From contig JACKLJ010000002.1 in assembly GCA_024235955.1 (NCBI GenBank), forward strand, positions 744,001 to 808,000: 64,000 nucleotides of DNA, read 5' to 3'. Below the pieces are notes generated by a model. The model was not told the origin of the DNA and did no database searches. It saw nothing but the letters and a program-made list of their open reading frames with translations. The stretch is from Burkholderiaceae bacterium (GTDB taxonomy: Bacteria; Pseudomonadota; Gammaproteobacteria; Burkholderiales; Burkholderiaceae_C). Of this stretch, positions 28,152-36,209 are shown in pieces. A program made the translations under genes and the position numbers. Numbering within the stretch: the first letter of the stretch is position 1; each line of letters opens with the position of its first letter.

Positions 28152-28987
28152 TCCTTGTTGGCGTTGGGGAAGAACAGCTGCTCGCCGTTGATCTTGTAGC
28201 CGGCAATGGTGGCCTGCCCGGCCGGGCCGGTCACCCAGTCGACGAACTTCTGCGCCTCGGCCTGCTTCACGTGCGGAAACTTGGCCGGGTTGACCACCAT
28301 CACGCCGTACTGGTTGAACAGGCGCTTGTCGCCTTCCACCAGCACCGCCAGGTCACCCTTGTTCTTGAAGTTGAGCCAGGTGCCACGGTCGGTGAGCACG
28401 TAGGCGTTCATCGAGGCGCCCATGTTCAGCGCCGGCCCCATGCCGCAGCCGCAGGCCTTGTAGCCGCTGCCTTGGGCGTCGGTCAGGCCGGCGTCCTTCC
28501 AGTAGCGCAGCTCGGCCGAGTGGGTGCCGCTCTTGTCGCCGCGCGAGACGAAGGGCGCGTTGGCGGCGGCGATCTTCTTCAGCGCGGCCACGATGTCGGC
28601 GCCCTTGGTGCCCACTGGGTCGCCCTTGGGACCGACCAGGATGAAATCGTTGTACATGACCGGAAAGCGCTTGACGCCGTAGCCTTCGGCGACGAATTTC
28701 TCTTCCGCCGGCTTGTCGTGCACGAACAGCACGTCGGCATCGCCGCGGCGGCCCATGTCGAGCGCCTGGCCGGTGCCCACGGCCACCACCTTGATGTCGA
28801 TGCCGCTGTCCTTCTTGAAGGCCGGCAGCAGGTGGTCGAACAGGCCCGACTGCTGGGTGGAGGTGGTCGAGGCCATGGTGATGGACTCCGCCCAAACCGG
28901 CGTGGCCACCGTGAACGCTACGATACCCATAGCTGGCAGCGCCCGCCACGCAAGGGCTGCAGGCGAAAAAGTCTTGAAAAGTTTCAT
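28148..28987 (-). CDS. tupA: Tungstate ABC transporter substrate-binding protein TupA
   Basis: A periplasmic tungstate-binding protein of 279 aa. After the signal peptide the TupA hallmark appears (MASTTSTQQSGLFDHLLPAF, about 40-59), followed by VAVGTGQALDMGRRGDADVL and a FVSRGDKSGTHSAE segment whose Arg and Ser residues contact the oxyanion in characterised TupA proteins. The signal peptide (residues 2-24) is encoded by a family-A repeat. Overlaps tupC upstream and the lipoprotein gene downstream by ATGA. Confidence 0.92.
   Translation of the reverse strand: MKLFKTFSPAALAWRALPAMGIVAFTVATPVWAESITMASTTSTQQSGLFDHLLPAFKKDSGIDIKVVAVGTGQALDMGRRGDADVLFVHDKPAEEKFVAEGYGVKRFPVMYNDFILVGPKGDPVGTKGADIVAALKKIAAANAPFVSRGDKSGTHSAELRYWKDAGLTDAQGSGYKACGCGMGPALNMGASMNAYVLTDRGTWLNFKNKGDLAVLVEGDKRLFNQYGVMVVNPAKFPHVKQAEAQKFVDWVTGPAGQATIAGYKINGEQLFFPNANKE
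28916..28984 (+). repeat. Family-A repeat coding the TupA signal peptide
   Basis: CATAGCTGGCAGCGCCCGCC with CGCAAGGGCTGCAGG. Read on the - strand it gives the n- and h-regions of the TupA signal peptide, starting one codon after the ATG. Confidence 0.85.
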
Positions 28988-29802
28988 AACAGCTCTCCTT
29001 TGAGAAACAGATCGGCTTCAGGGGAAACGGCGCGCAGCGTGGCGCGGTCGAAGAAAGCGTCGGTGGGCAGGTCGGCGCACACGCGGCCCTGCTCCAGGTA
29101 GATCACGCGCCGCGCCAGCCGCTTGACCTGGCCCAGGTTGTGGCTGGCGAACACCATGGTCATGGGCGGCGTGGCACCCGCTGCGGGCGCGCCGGACAAC
29201 TCGGCCATCAGCGATTCCACCTCGTGCTTGGCGTGCGGGTCAAGGCTGGCGGTGGGTTCGTCGAGCAGCAGCACGGCCGGCGCCAGTGCCCAGGCGCGCG
29301 CCAGCGCAAGCCGCTGCTGCTGGCCGCCCGAGAGGCCGCGCGCGTTGCGCTCCGCCAGCTGCGCCATCTGCACCCGCTCCAGTGCAGCACCCGCCCGTGC
29401 GCGGGCTTCGGCCCAAGGCGTGCCGCGCAGCCAGAGCCCCAGCGCGATGTTGCGGGCCACCGTGGTGCGCATCATGTACGGGCGCTGGAACAGCATGGCC
29501 TGCGCGCGCGGCGGCGGCACCTGAACCTCGCCCAGGCTCGGCCGCAGCAGGCCGTGCAGCACGCGCAGCAGCGTGGTCTTGCCGCAGCCATTGGCACCCA
29601 CCAGCGCCACGCATTCACCAGGGCCGATGTGCAGGTCCACGTCCTGCAGCGCCGTCACGGCGCCAAAGCGCACCGCCACGCCGCGCAGTTCGAGCAGCGG
29701 CTGAATCCGCTCCTGAGGGCTGGTCGTCGCTGCCGGCTGCACGGCCGACCCTTGCGCCAGGGTACCTCCGGACAGGCAGGCCAGGGGCAGATCGGCCTTC
29801 AT
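28984..29802 (-). CDS. tupC: Tungstate ABC transporter ATPase
   Basis: The 272-aa ATPase has Walker A GANGCGKTT, a Q-loop in QAMLFQRPYMMRTTVARN, signature LSGGQQQRLALARAW, Walker B VLLLDEP and H-loop FASHN. I chose ATG 29802, which overlaps the tupB stop as ATGA, instead of a longer frame that runs through tupB. An N-terminal extension of about 35 residues precedes the first strand (LELRGVAVRFG). No TOBE domain is present, unlike ModC, so direct trans-inhibition is unlikely. Confidence 0.92.
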   Translation of the reverse strand: MKADLPLACLSGGTLAQGSAVQPAATTSPQERIQPLLELRGVAVRFGAVTALQDVDLHIGPGECVALVGANGCGKTTLLRVLHGLLRPSLGEVQVPPPRAQAMLFQRPYMMRTTVARNIALGLWLRGTPWAEARARAGAALERVQMAQLAERNARGLSGGQQQRLALARAWALAPAVLLLDEPTASLDPHAKHEVESLMAELSGAPAAGATPPMTMVFASHNLGQVKRLARRVIYLEQGRVCADLPTDAFFDRATLRAVSPEADLFLKGELL

Positions 29803-30539
29803 GCCGCCACCAGTCCGCGCGTGGCGGCGTTGGCCGCGCCGTCCCTGCGCTCGCGCCAGGCGCGCACGGCGCCTATCAGCGCATTCAGCAGCAGCACCAC
29901 GCCCAGCAGCACGATGCCCAGTCCCAGGGCCAGCGGCAAATCGCCCTTGCTGGTTTCCAGCGCAATGGCGGTGGTCATGACACGGGTAAAGCCTTCGATG
30001 TTGCCGCCGACGATCATCACCGCGCCCACTTCCGACACCGCGCGGCCGAACGCCGCCATGCCCACGGTGAGCAGCGCGTAGCGCTCGTCCCAGGCCAGCA
30101 GCAGGCTGCGCAGGAAGCGGCCGGCGCCCAGCGAGGCCAGTTGCTCGCCGTGCTGGCTGTCGGCATCCTCGATGACCTGGCGGGTGAGCGCGGTGACCAG
30201 CGGCGTGACCAGGATCATCTGCGCCAGCACCATGGCCTTGAAGGTGAACAGCCAGCCCAGGCCGCCCAGCGGGCCGCTGCGCGACAGCAGCAGGTAGACC
30301 ACCAGCCCCACCACCACCGAGGGCAGCGCCAGCGAGGTGTTCAGCAGCGTCATGACGAAGCGCCGGCCGCGAAACTGCGTGACCGCCAGCCAGGCGCCGG
30401 CCAGCAGCCCCAGCATGCACGAGAGCGCGCAGGCAGTGGCGCTGACGGCCAGCGAGCGCCGTACGATGGACCACAGCGTGGGATCCAGCGAGACCACCAG
30501 CTCGAGCGCGGTCGCGATGCTGTCGAAAAACGTGTTCAT
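29799..30539 (-). CDS. tupB: Tungstate ABC transporter permease
   Basis: A 246-aa membrane permease with about five or six helices. The EAA-type loop (LASLGAGRFLRSLLLAWDER) and AFGRAVSEVGAVMIVGGNI are typical of TupB/WtpB/ModB permeases. It is the first gene of tupB-tupC-tupA-lipoprotein, all linked by 4-bp overlaps. Its 124-bp upstream region carries the palindrome shared with the AOR operon and is divergent from the ModE-HTH/PBP regulator. Confidence 0.93.
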   Translation of the reverse strand: MNTFFDSIATALELVVSLDPTLWSIVRRSLAVSATACALSCMLGLLAGAWLAVTQFRGRRFVMTLLNTSLALPSVVVGLVVYLLLSRSGPLGGLGWLFTFKAMVLAQMILVTPLVTALTRQVIEDADSQHGEQLASLGAGRFLRSLLLAWDERYALLTVGMAAFGRAVSEVGAVMIVGGNIEGFTRVMTTAIALETSKGDLPLALGLGIVLLGVVLLLNALIGAVRAWRERRDGAANAATRGLVAA

Positions 30540-30593
30540 GCGGGCTGGTCATCGTAAACGGCCATCAGGCCCGGTTGTATCAGGCCTTTCCAG

Positions 30594-30613
30594 CTATGCA
30601 TTTCATTGCATAG
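30594..30613. promoter_or_regulatory. Putative tungsten-regulon operator, site 2
   Basis: CTATGCA and TGCATAG half sites separated by 6 bases, in the tupB-regulator gap. Seventeen of 20 positions equal the site upstream of aorA. It is not part of a family-A repeat, because the CTGCCTGCGCCCG block is absent. Confidence 0.72.
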
Positions 30614-30663
30614 GTTGATCCTGGCCAGGGCAGTGGCTTTGCAACATCGGGCACACTCGCGGC

Positions 30664-31779
30664 GTGCACAAGATCGGTCTTTCCTACTCGCTGGATGCCC
30701 AGGGCGGCACGGGCGAGATCCACAACCCGCTGATGAGCCTGCTGCAGGCGGTCCGCAGCAGCGGCTCCATCTCCGCCGGCGCGCAGGCGCTGGGCCTCTC
30801 GTACCGGCACGTGTGGGGCGAGCTCAAGCGCTGGGAGCAGGAACTCGGGCATCCGCTGGTGCTGTGGGAAAAAGGCAAGTCGGCGCGGCTCTCGCCCTTT
30901 GGCGACAAGCTGTTGTGGTCGGAGCGCCAGGCGCAGGCGCGGCTGGCGCCGCAGATCGAGGCGCTGCGGGCCGACCTGGAGCGCGTGTTCGCGGTGGCCT
31001 TCGACGACAGCGCGCATGTGCTGACCTTCTACGCCAGCCACGACGACGCGCTGGTGGCCCTGCGCGGCGAGGCCGGCCGCGTGGGGGCCGATGGCGACCG
31101 GTTGCACCTGGACATCCGCTTCACCGGCAGCGTGGACGCCATCCAGGCGCTCAACGAGGGGCGCTGCATCATGGCGGGCTTCCACACACCCGACGTTCCC
31201 GGTGTCGGCTCGCTCACCCAGAAGACCTACCAGCCGCTGCTGCAGCCGGGCCAGCACAAGCTGATCGGCTTTGCCCGCCGCACGCAGGGGCTGATGGTGG
31301 CGCCCGGCAACCCCCGCCACGTCGCGGGCCTGGCCGACCTGCTGCGGCCCGGGCTGCGCTTCGTGAACCGCGAACGTGGCACCGGCACGCGCGTGCTGCT
31401 GGAAGAACTGCTGGCGCGCGATGGCATCCCGCCGGAGCAGATCCGCGGCTGGCACGACACCGAACCCTCGCACGCGGCGGTGGCGCAAACCATTGCCGCC
31501 GGGCTGGCCGACGCCGGCCTGGGCATCGAGGCAGCGGCGCGCGCACGCGGGCTCGACTTCGTGCCGCTGATGGAAGAGGACTACCGGCTGGTCTGCCTGA
31601 AATCCGCGCTCGACACGCCCGCCGTGCTGGCGCTGCGCGCGCTGCTGCAGAGCGAAGCCTGGCAGCAGGCGCTGGCCACCCTGCCCGGCTACCGGCCGGT
31701 GGACTGCGGACGCGTGCTGTCGATGAGCCGCGTGCTGCCGTGGTGGAACTTCTCCCGACGCAAGCCCGCGCACCGATAA
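30664..31779 (+). CDS. ModE-type HTH fused to periplasmic-binding-protein-like domain
   Basis: A one-component regulator of 371 aa. Residues about 15-105 form a ModE-like winged HTH (MSLLQAVRSSGSISAGAQAL, SYRHVWGELKRWEQELG). Residues about 118-340 form a PBP-like domain (PF12727 type) with HVLTFYASHDDALVALRGEA and RERGTGTRVLLEELLARDGI, which should bind a small ligand. GTG 30664 starts it. It is divergent from the tungstate importer, with the shared palindrome between. I infer that it senses tungstate or molybdate and controls tup and aor genes. No signal peptide, so it is cytosolic. Confidence 0.85.
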   Translation: MHKIGLSYSLDAQGGTGEIHNPLMSLLQAVRSSGSISAGAQALGLSYRHVWGELKRWEQELGHPLVLWEKGKSARLSPFGDKLLWSERQAQARLAPQIEALRADLERVFAVAFDDSAHVLTFYASHDDALVALRGEAGRVGADGDRLHLDIRFTGSVDAIQALNEGRCIMAGFHTPDVPGVGSLTQKTYQPLLQPGQHKLIGFARRTQGLMVAPGNPRHVAGLADLLRPGLRFVNRERGTGTRVLLEELLARDGIPPEQIRGWHDTEPSHAAVAQTIAAGLADAGLGIEAAARARGLDFVPLMEEDYRLVCLKSALDTPAVLALRALLQSEAWQQALATLPGYRPVDCGRVLSMSRVLPWWNFSRRKPAHR

Positions 31780-31949
31780 GGTGCGCAGCAACGGGCTTTC
31801 GACAGCCTCTGTCTCGCCAATGCGGGCAAACCCGTATCACATAGGCGACTTGGGGCCTAACACCCTCTTTAGAATCAGCACTTAAGGCGCCACCGCTGTC
31901 CACAACCCGCGGCTGGCGCATTTTTGTGCAACGTGGAGGTCTCGCCCGC

Positions 31950-32567
31950 ATGCAAGCGCTGCTCGCTTTTTCCCGCGCCGTCGATGCGCTCAACCGCAAT
32001 GTCGGCAAGCTGATGATCTGGCTGATCCTGGCCTCGACCCTGATCAGCGCCGGCAACGCCATTGTGCGCAAGGTGTTCGACACCAGCTCCAACGCCTGGC
32101 TGGAAGTGCAATGGTTCCTGTTCGCCTGGGCGTTCCTGCTGGCAGCCGGCTACACGCTGCTGAACCAGGAGCACGTGAAGATCGACGTGATCTATGGCCG
32201 CTGGTCCAAGCGCACGCGCATCTGGATCGACGTCTTCGGCTTCGTGTGCTTTCTCACGCCGGTGTGCATCGCCGTGCTGTACTTCGGCATTCCCCAGTTC
32301 TGGGCCAAGTTCCAGAGCGGCGAGATGTCGTCCAACGCCGGTGGCCTGATCCGCTGGCCGGCGTGGCTGGCGCTGCCCATCGGCTTTGTGCTGCTGCTGT
32401 TGCAGGGCTGGTCGGAGCTGATCAAGCGCGTGGCCTTCCTGCGCGGTCAGGCCCCTGACCCGACCGACAAGTCGGGCGAGAAGTCCGCCGAGGAAATGCT
32501 GGCCGAGGACCTGCGCATGAAGACCGAAGCCGAAGAAGCTGCCGCCGCAGCCGCCGCCCAGCGCTGA
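31950..32567 (+). CDS. TRAP transporter small permease (second system)
   Basis: The 205-residue DctQ-type subunit has four helices (about 18-40, 50-70, 93-115, 137-158) and WLEVQWFLFAWAFLLAAGYT. A charged Ala/Glu-rich C-tail of about 30 residues (EAEEAAAAAA) is typical of the mannitol/chloroaromatic TRAP subgroup. ATG 31950 is preferred to GTG 31926 because GGAGG lies just upstream of it. Followed by dctM after 31 bp. Confidence 0.92.
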   Translation: MQALLAFSRAVDALNRNVGKLMIWLILASTLISAGNAIVRKVFDTSSNAWLEVQWFLFAWAFLLAAGYTLLNQEHVKIDVIYGRWSKRTRIWIDVFGFVCFLTPVCIAVLYFGIPQFWAKFQSGEMSSNAGGLIRWPAWLALPIGFVLLLLQGWSELIKRVAFLRGQAPDPTDKSGEKSAEEMLAEDLRMKTEAEEAAAAAAAQR

Positions 32568-32598
32568 GCTGCCCGAGAAAGACACAAGCGATCCGACT

Positions 32599-34434
32599 AT
32601 GGAATTCCTGATGAGCAACTTCGCCCCGATCATGTTCGCGGGGCTGATCGTCTTCCTGCTGCTGGGCTTCCCGGTGGCTTTCAGCCTGGGTGCCTGCGGC
32701 CTGTTCTTCGGCTTCGTCGGCATCGAGCTCGGCCTGCTGCCCGAGGCGCTGATGCAGGCGCTGCCGCTGCGCATCTTCGGCATCATGCAGAACGAGACGC
32801 TGCTGGCCATCCCGTTCTTCACGCTGATGGGCCTGATCCTCGAACGCAGCGGCATGGCCGAGGATCTGCTCGAAACCATCGGCCAGGTGTTCGGGCCGAT
32901 GCGCGGCGGCCTCGCGTTCGCGGTGATCTTCGTGGGCGCGCTGCTGGCCGCCACCACCGGCGTGGTGGCCGCCTCGGTCATCTCGATGGGCCTGATCTCG
33001 CTGCCCATCATGCTGCGCTATGGCTACGACCGGCGCCTGGCCACCGGCATCATCGCCGCGTCCGGCACGCTGGCCCAGATCATCCCGCCCTCGCTGGTGC
33101 TGATCATCATGGCCGACCAGCTTGGCCGCAGCGTGGGTGACATGTACAAGGGCGCCTTCGTCCCGGGCTTCATCCTGACCGGCCTGTACGTCGGCTACGT
33201 GGCGCTGGTCGCCGTTGTCTTCCCCAAGCGCGCGCCGGCGCTGCCGCCTGAAGCGCGCGCCTACCGCGAGTCCAACGGCAGCAGCGGCTACCCGTCGCTG
33301 GTGGTTCTGATGGCGATCTCCACCCTGGTGGCGGTATTCCTGGCGCGCCACATGGCCGACATCCACACCTGGCTGGAAGGGCATGAGGTCACCTCCGTGC
33401 CCACGGACGAGAAGATCGTGGCCGCCCTGTGCGGGGCGGTGGTGGTGGCGTTCCTGATCGCCGCTGGCAACCGCGCGCTCAAGCTGGGCCTGCTGTCCAA
33501 GCTGGCCGAGCGCGTGACCTTCGTGCTGATCCCGCCGCTGCTGCTGATCTTCCTGGTGCTGGGCACCATCTTCCTGGGCATCGCCACCCCGACCGAAGGC
33601 GGCGCCATGGGCGCGGTCGGCGCGATGATCATGGCCATCCTGCGCGGCAAGCTGAACATGTCGCTGATGAAGCAGGCGCTGAACGCGACGCTGAAGCTGT
33701 CGTCGTTCGTGATGTTCATCCTGGTCGGCGCTACGATGTTCAGCCTGGTGTTCCAGGGCGTGGACGGCCCTCGCTGGGTCGAGCACCTGCTGACGCAGCT
33801 GCCGGGTGGCCAGGTGGGCTTCCTGATCGCCGTGAACATCATGATCTTCTTCCTGGCGTTCTTCCTGGACTTCTTCGAGCTGTCCTTCATCGTGATCCCG
33901 CTGCTGGGCCCGGTGGCCGACAAGCTGGGGATCGACCTGATCTGGTTCGGCGTGCTGCTGGCGGTGAACATGCAGACCTCGTTCATGCACCCGCCCTTCG
34001 GCTTCGCACTGTTCTACCTGCGCTCGGTGGCGCCCGACAAGGAATACACCGACAAGGTCACCGGCCAGCGCATCCCGCCGGTCACCACCATGCAGATCTA
34101 CTGGGGATCGGTGCCCTTCGTGTGCATCCAGCTGATCATGGTGGCGCTGCTGATCTTCTTCCCGGGGCTGGTCACCGGCGGCCTGGACAAGGTCGAGAAG
34201 GTCGACATGGACAAGGTCACCAACATGCTGGAGAACATGCCTTCGCAGGACTACAGCGCGCCGCCCATGCCCCCGGGCTTTGGTGCCCCCTCGTCCGACA
34301 CGGCCGCCCCTGCCACGCCCGGCGAAGGTGCCTCGGCCCCCGACGGCAGCGCGCCGGCCGCGCAGCAGGAAGGTGCCGCCGCGCCGGACCCGATGCAGGC
34401 GGTCCAGGACGCGCTGAAGCAGGAAAACAAGTAA
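32599..34434 (+). CDS. TRAP transporter large permease (second system)
   Basis: A 611-aa DctM-type subunit, longer than the usual 430 aa because of an extra mid-protein insert (about 215-290) and a Pro/Ala/Asp-rich C-terminal tail of about 60 residues. About 13 hydrophobic segments; ASGTLAQIIPPSLVLIIMAD and IATPTEGGAMGAVGAM are family strings. This long form belongs to the mannitol/chloroaromatic TRAP subgroup. Its matching binding protein gene is on the opposite strand 570 bp downstream. Confidence 0.93.
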   Translation: MEFLMSNFAPIMFAGLIVFLLLGFPVAFSLGACGLFFGFVGIELGLLPEALMQALPLRIFGIMQNETLLAIPFFTLMGLILERSGMAEDLLETIGQVFGPMRGGLAFAVIFVGALLAATTGVVAASVISMGLISLPIMLRYGYDRRLATGIIAASGTLAQIIPPSLVLIIMADQLGRSVGDMYKGAFVPGFILTGLYVGYVALVAVVFPKRAPALPPEARAYRESNGSSGYPSLVVLMAISTLVAVFLARHMADIHTWLEGHEVTSVPTDEKIVAALCGAVVVAFLIAAGNRALKLGLLSKLAERVTFVLIPPLLLIFLVLGTIFLGIATPTEGGAMGAVGAMIMAILRGKLNMSLMKQALNATLKLSSFVMFILVGATMFSLVFQGVDGPRWVEHLLTQLPGGQVGFLIAVNIMIFFLAFFLDFFELSFIVIPLLGPVADKLGIDLIWFGVLLAVNMQTSFMHPPFGFALFYLRSVAPDKEYTDKVTGQRIPPVTTMQIYWGSVPFVCIQLIMVALLIFFPGLVTGGLDKVEKVDMDKVTNMLENMPSQDYSAPPMPPGFGAPSSDTAAPATPGEGASAPDGSAPAAQQEGAAAPDPMQAVQDALKQENK

Positions 34435-34568
34435 GCCCTGCCGCTCCACGCATGGGGCGTGCAACTGGCCAGGTCGGCCGCTTGCGCGCCCCTTCTGCTT
34501 TTCGGGGCAACAGCAGAACGCCGCCACAAGCCGGCGCGCTGCCGGCCAGCACCAGACACCCGTTGACG

Positions 34569-34635
34569 GATGCTACGCCATTGATAGCTGCCTGCGACCG
34601 CCAGGCAATGGCTGGCACCTGATTTCTCTTGAAAC
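34569..34635 (+). repeat. Family-A dispersed repeat
   Basis: TTGATAGCTGCCTGCGACCG with the upstream GCTACGCCA block, in the spacer between dctM and the convergent dctP. Confidence 0.88.
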
Positions 34636-34877
34636 CGCGTTGCTTGCAGGATGGGCTCGAGTCCGCTGCGGGAAGTCACCGCCGCCATCCAAGCCGCGCT
34701 GGGCCGATGACACGGCAGTGGTCGGCACGGTGCCGCCGGCCGGTCGCCGCGAGCGAAGCCGACCACACCGGCAGCAACCGACCCGACGCAGACACGGCCG
34801 GCCGGGTCATCGCAATCTCCGCTCGCGGCAGCCCACTGGCCAGGACGCTGCGACCGCATCCCGTGACCACCCCCTCA
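34636..34877. other. Unassigned spacer between two repeats
   Basis: With its flanks this is the longest gene-free stretch of the window (34435-35004). Short open frames exist on both strands but have no recognisable motif, ribosome site or hydrophobic pattern. I see no tRNA-like fold. It may be debris from recombination between the flanking repeats. Confidence 0.4.
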
Positions 34878-34943
34878 AAGCTTCCAAAAGCATAGCTGTC
34901 TGCGCCCGCCATTCAAGGCTTATCGGCCTGAAAGACCTTGAAT
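34878..34943 (+). repeat. Family-A dispersed repeat
   Basis: CATAGCTGTCTGCGCCCGCC followed by CAAGGCTTATCGGCC, 9 bp from the dctP terminator. Confidence 0.85.
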
Positions 34944-34951
34944 CCCGGCAC

Positions 34952-34978
34952 AAAAAAAGGCAGCCTGGAGGCTGCCTT
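34952..34978 (-). terminator. Intrinsic terminator of dctP
   Basis: AAGGCAGCC pairs with GGCTGCCTT around TGGA. On the - strand the hairpin is followed by a run of seven T. Confidence 0.88.
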
Positions 34979-35004
34979 GGAGATCGCTTGGGATATGGCG
35001 CAGA

Positions 35005-36087
35005 TCAGATCTTGCGCGTGTACATGAAGTTGTCGAAGCCGGCCTCGCAGAAGCGGAACCACAGCAGCTGGTCGCGCTGGAAGTTCTTCATGTCGGCGTA
35101 GATCTTCTTCCACTCGGGGCTCTTGGCGTCGTTGGCCGCGAACACTTCCATGGATGCCTTGAACGAGCCTTCCATGACGTCCTTCGGGAAGGGCAGCAGC
35201 TTGGTCTTGTTGGCCACCAGCTTCTTCAGGGCGATGGGGTTGAGCGCGTCGTACTTGCTCAGCATGTCCTCGGCGGCGTAGGCGCAGGCCGCTTCCAGGA
35301 TGGCCTTGTTCTCGGCCGATAGCGCCGCCTGGGCCTTGGTGTTGACGTAGAACGACACCTCGGGGCCGCCTTCCCACCAGCCGGGGTAGTAGTAGTACGG
35401 CGCGACCTTGTTGAAGCCCAGCTTCTCGTCGTCGTACGGGCCCACCCACTCGGCGGCGTCCAGCGTGCCCTTCTCGAGCGACTGGTAGATCTCACCGGCC
35501 GGGATGCTCTGCGGCACGGCGCCCATCTTGGCCATGACCTCGCCCACCAGACCGCCACCCAGGCGCATCTTCAGGCCCTTGAGGTCGGCCATGGACTTGA
35601 TTTCCTTGCGGTACCAGCCGCCCATCTGGGCACCGGTGTTGCCGCCGTTGTAGCTCATCATGTTGTAGCCGGCGTAAAACTCGTTCATGAGCTTGCGGCC
35701 ATCGCCATGGTTCATCCAGGCGTGCATCTGGCGGGCGTTGAAGCCGAACGGGATGGCCGAGCCGAGCGCGAAGGCCGGGTTCTTGCCGTAGTAGTAGTAG
35801 GGCACGGTGTGGCCCATTTCCACGGTGCCGTTCTGCAGGCCGTCCACGATGCCGAAGGGAGGCATCAGTTCACCGCCGGCGTGCACGGAGATCTCGAACT
35901 TGCCGCCCGACATCTCCTTGACCTTCTTGGCCATGACTTCGGCACCGCCGTAGATGGTGTCCAGGGATTTGGGGAAGCTGGAAGCCAGGCGCCAACGCAC
36001 GGCGGCTTGCGCGTGCACGGCAGGCGCGGCACCCGCGGCCAGGACGCCGGCAATGCCGGCGCGTTTGATGAGGGAACGACGATCCAT
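35005..36087 (-). CDS. TRAP transporter substrate-binding protein (second system)
   Basis: A 360-aa DctP-type protein of the mannitol/chloroaromatic subgroup. The N-terminus MDRRSLIKRAGIAG with a hydrophobic stretch ending AVHA looks like a twin-arginine (Tat) signal, which is common in this subgroup. The mature part has MGHTVPYYYYGKNPAFALGS and a WVGPYDDEKLGFNKVAPYYY segment rich in aromatic residues. ATG 36087 has AAGGAG nine bases upstream. It probably serves the dctQM pair at 31950-34434 although it is transcribed toward it. Confidence 0.92.
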   Translation of the reverse strand: MDRRSLIKRAGIAGVLAAGAAPAVHAQAAVRWRLASSFPKSLDTIYGGAEVMAKKVKEMSGGKFEISVHAGGELMPPFGIVDGLQNGTVEMGHTVPYYYYGKNPAFALGSAIPFGFNARQMHAWMNHGDGRKLMNEFYAGYNMMSYNGGNTGAQMGGWYRKEIKSMADLKGLKMRLGGGLVGEVMAKMGAVPQSIPAGEIYQSLEKGTLDAAEWVGPYDDEKLGFNKVAPYYYYPGWWEGGPEVSFYVNTKAQAALSAENKAILEAACAYAAEDMLSKYDALNPIALKKLVANKTKLLPFPKDVMEGSFKASMEVFAANDAKSPEWKKIYADMKNFQRDQLLWFRFCEAGFDNFMYTRKI

Positions 36088-36209
36088 GGACGAAATGCTC
36101 CTTGTTGGAATGGACTGAGAACCGATGAGTGTAACGGCCTGTCTCGGGCGGCCTATTAGGGATTTACCTGCAAACCGGATGGCGAACACCGCTCGCCGCC
36201 CGGCGCAAC

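Noticed and set aside
34636..34877. A decayed gene between the two repeats
   Set aside because: No frame shows recognisable motifs or continuity with neighbours.
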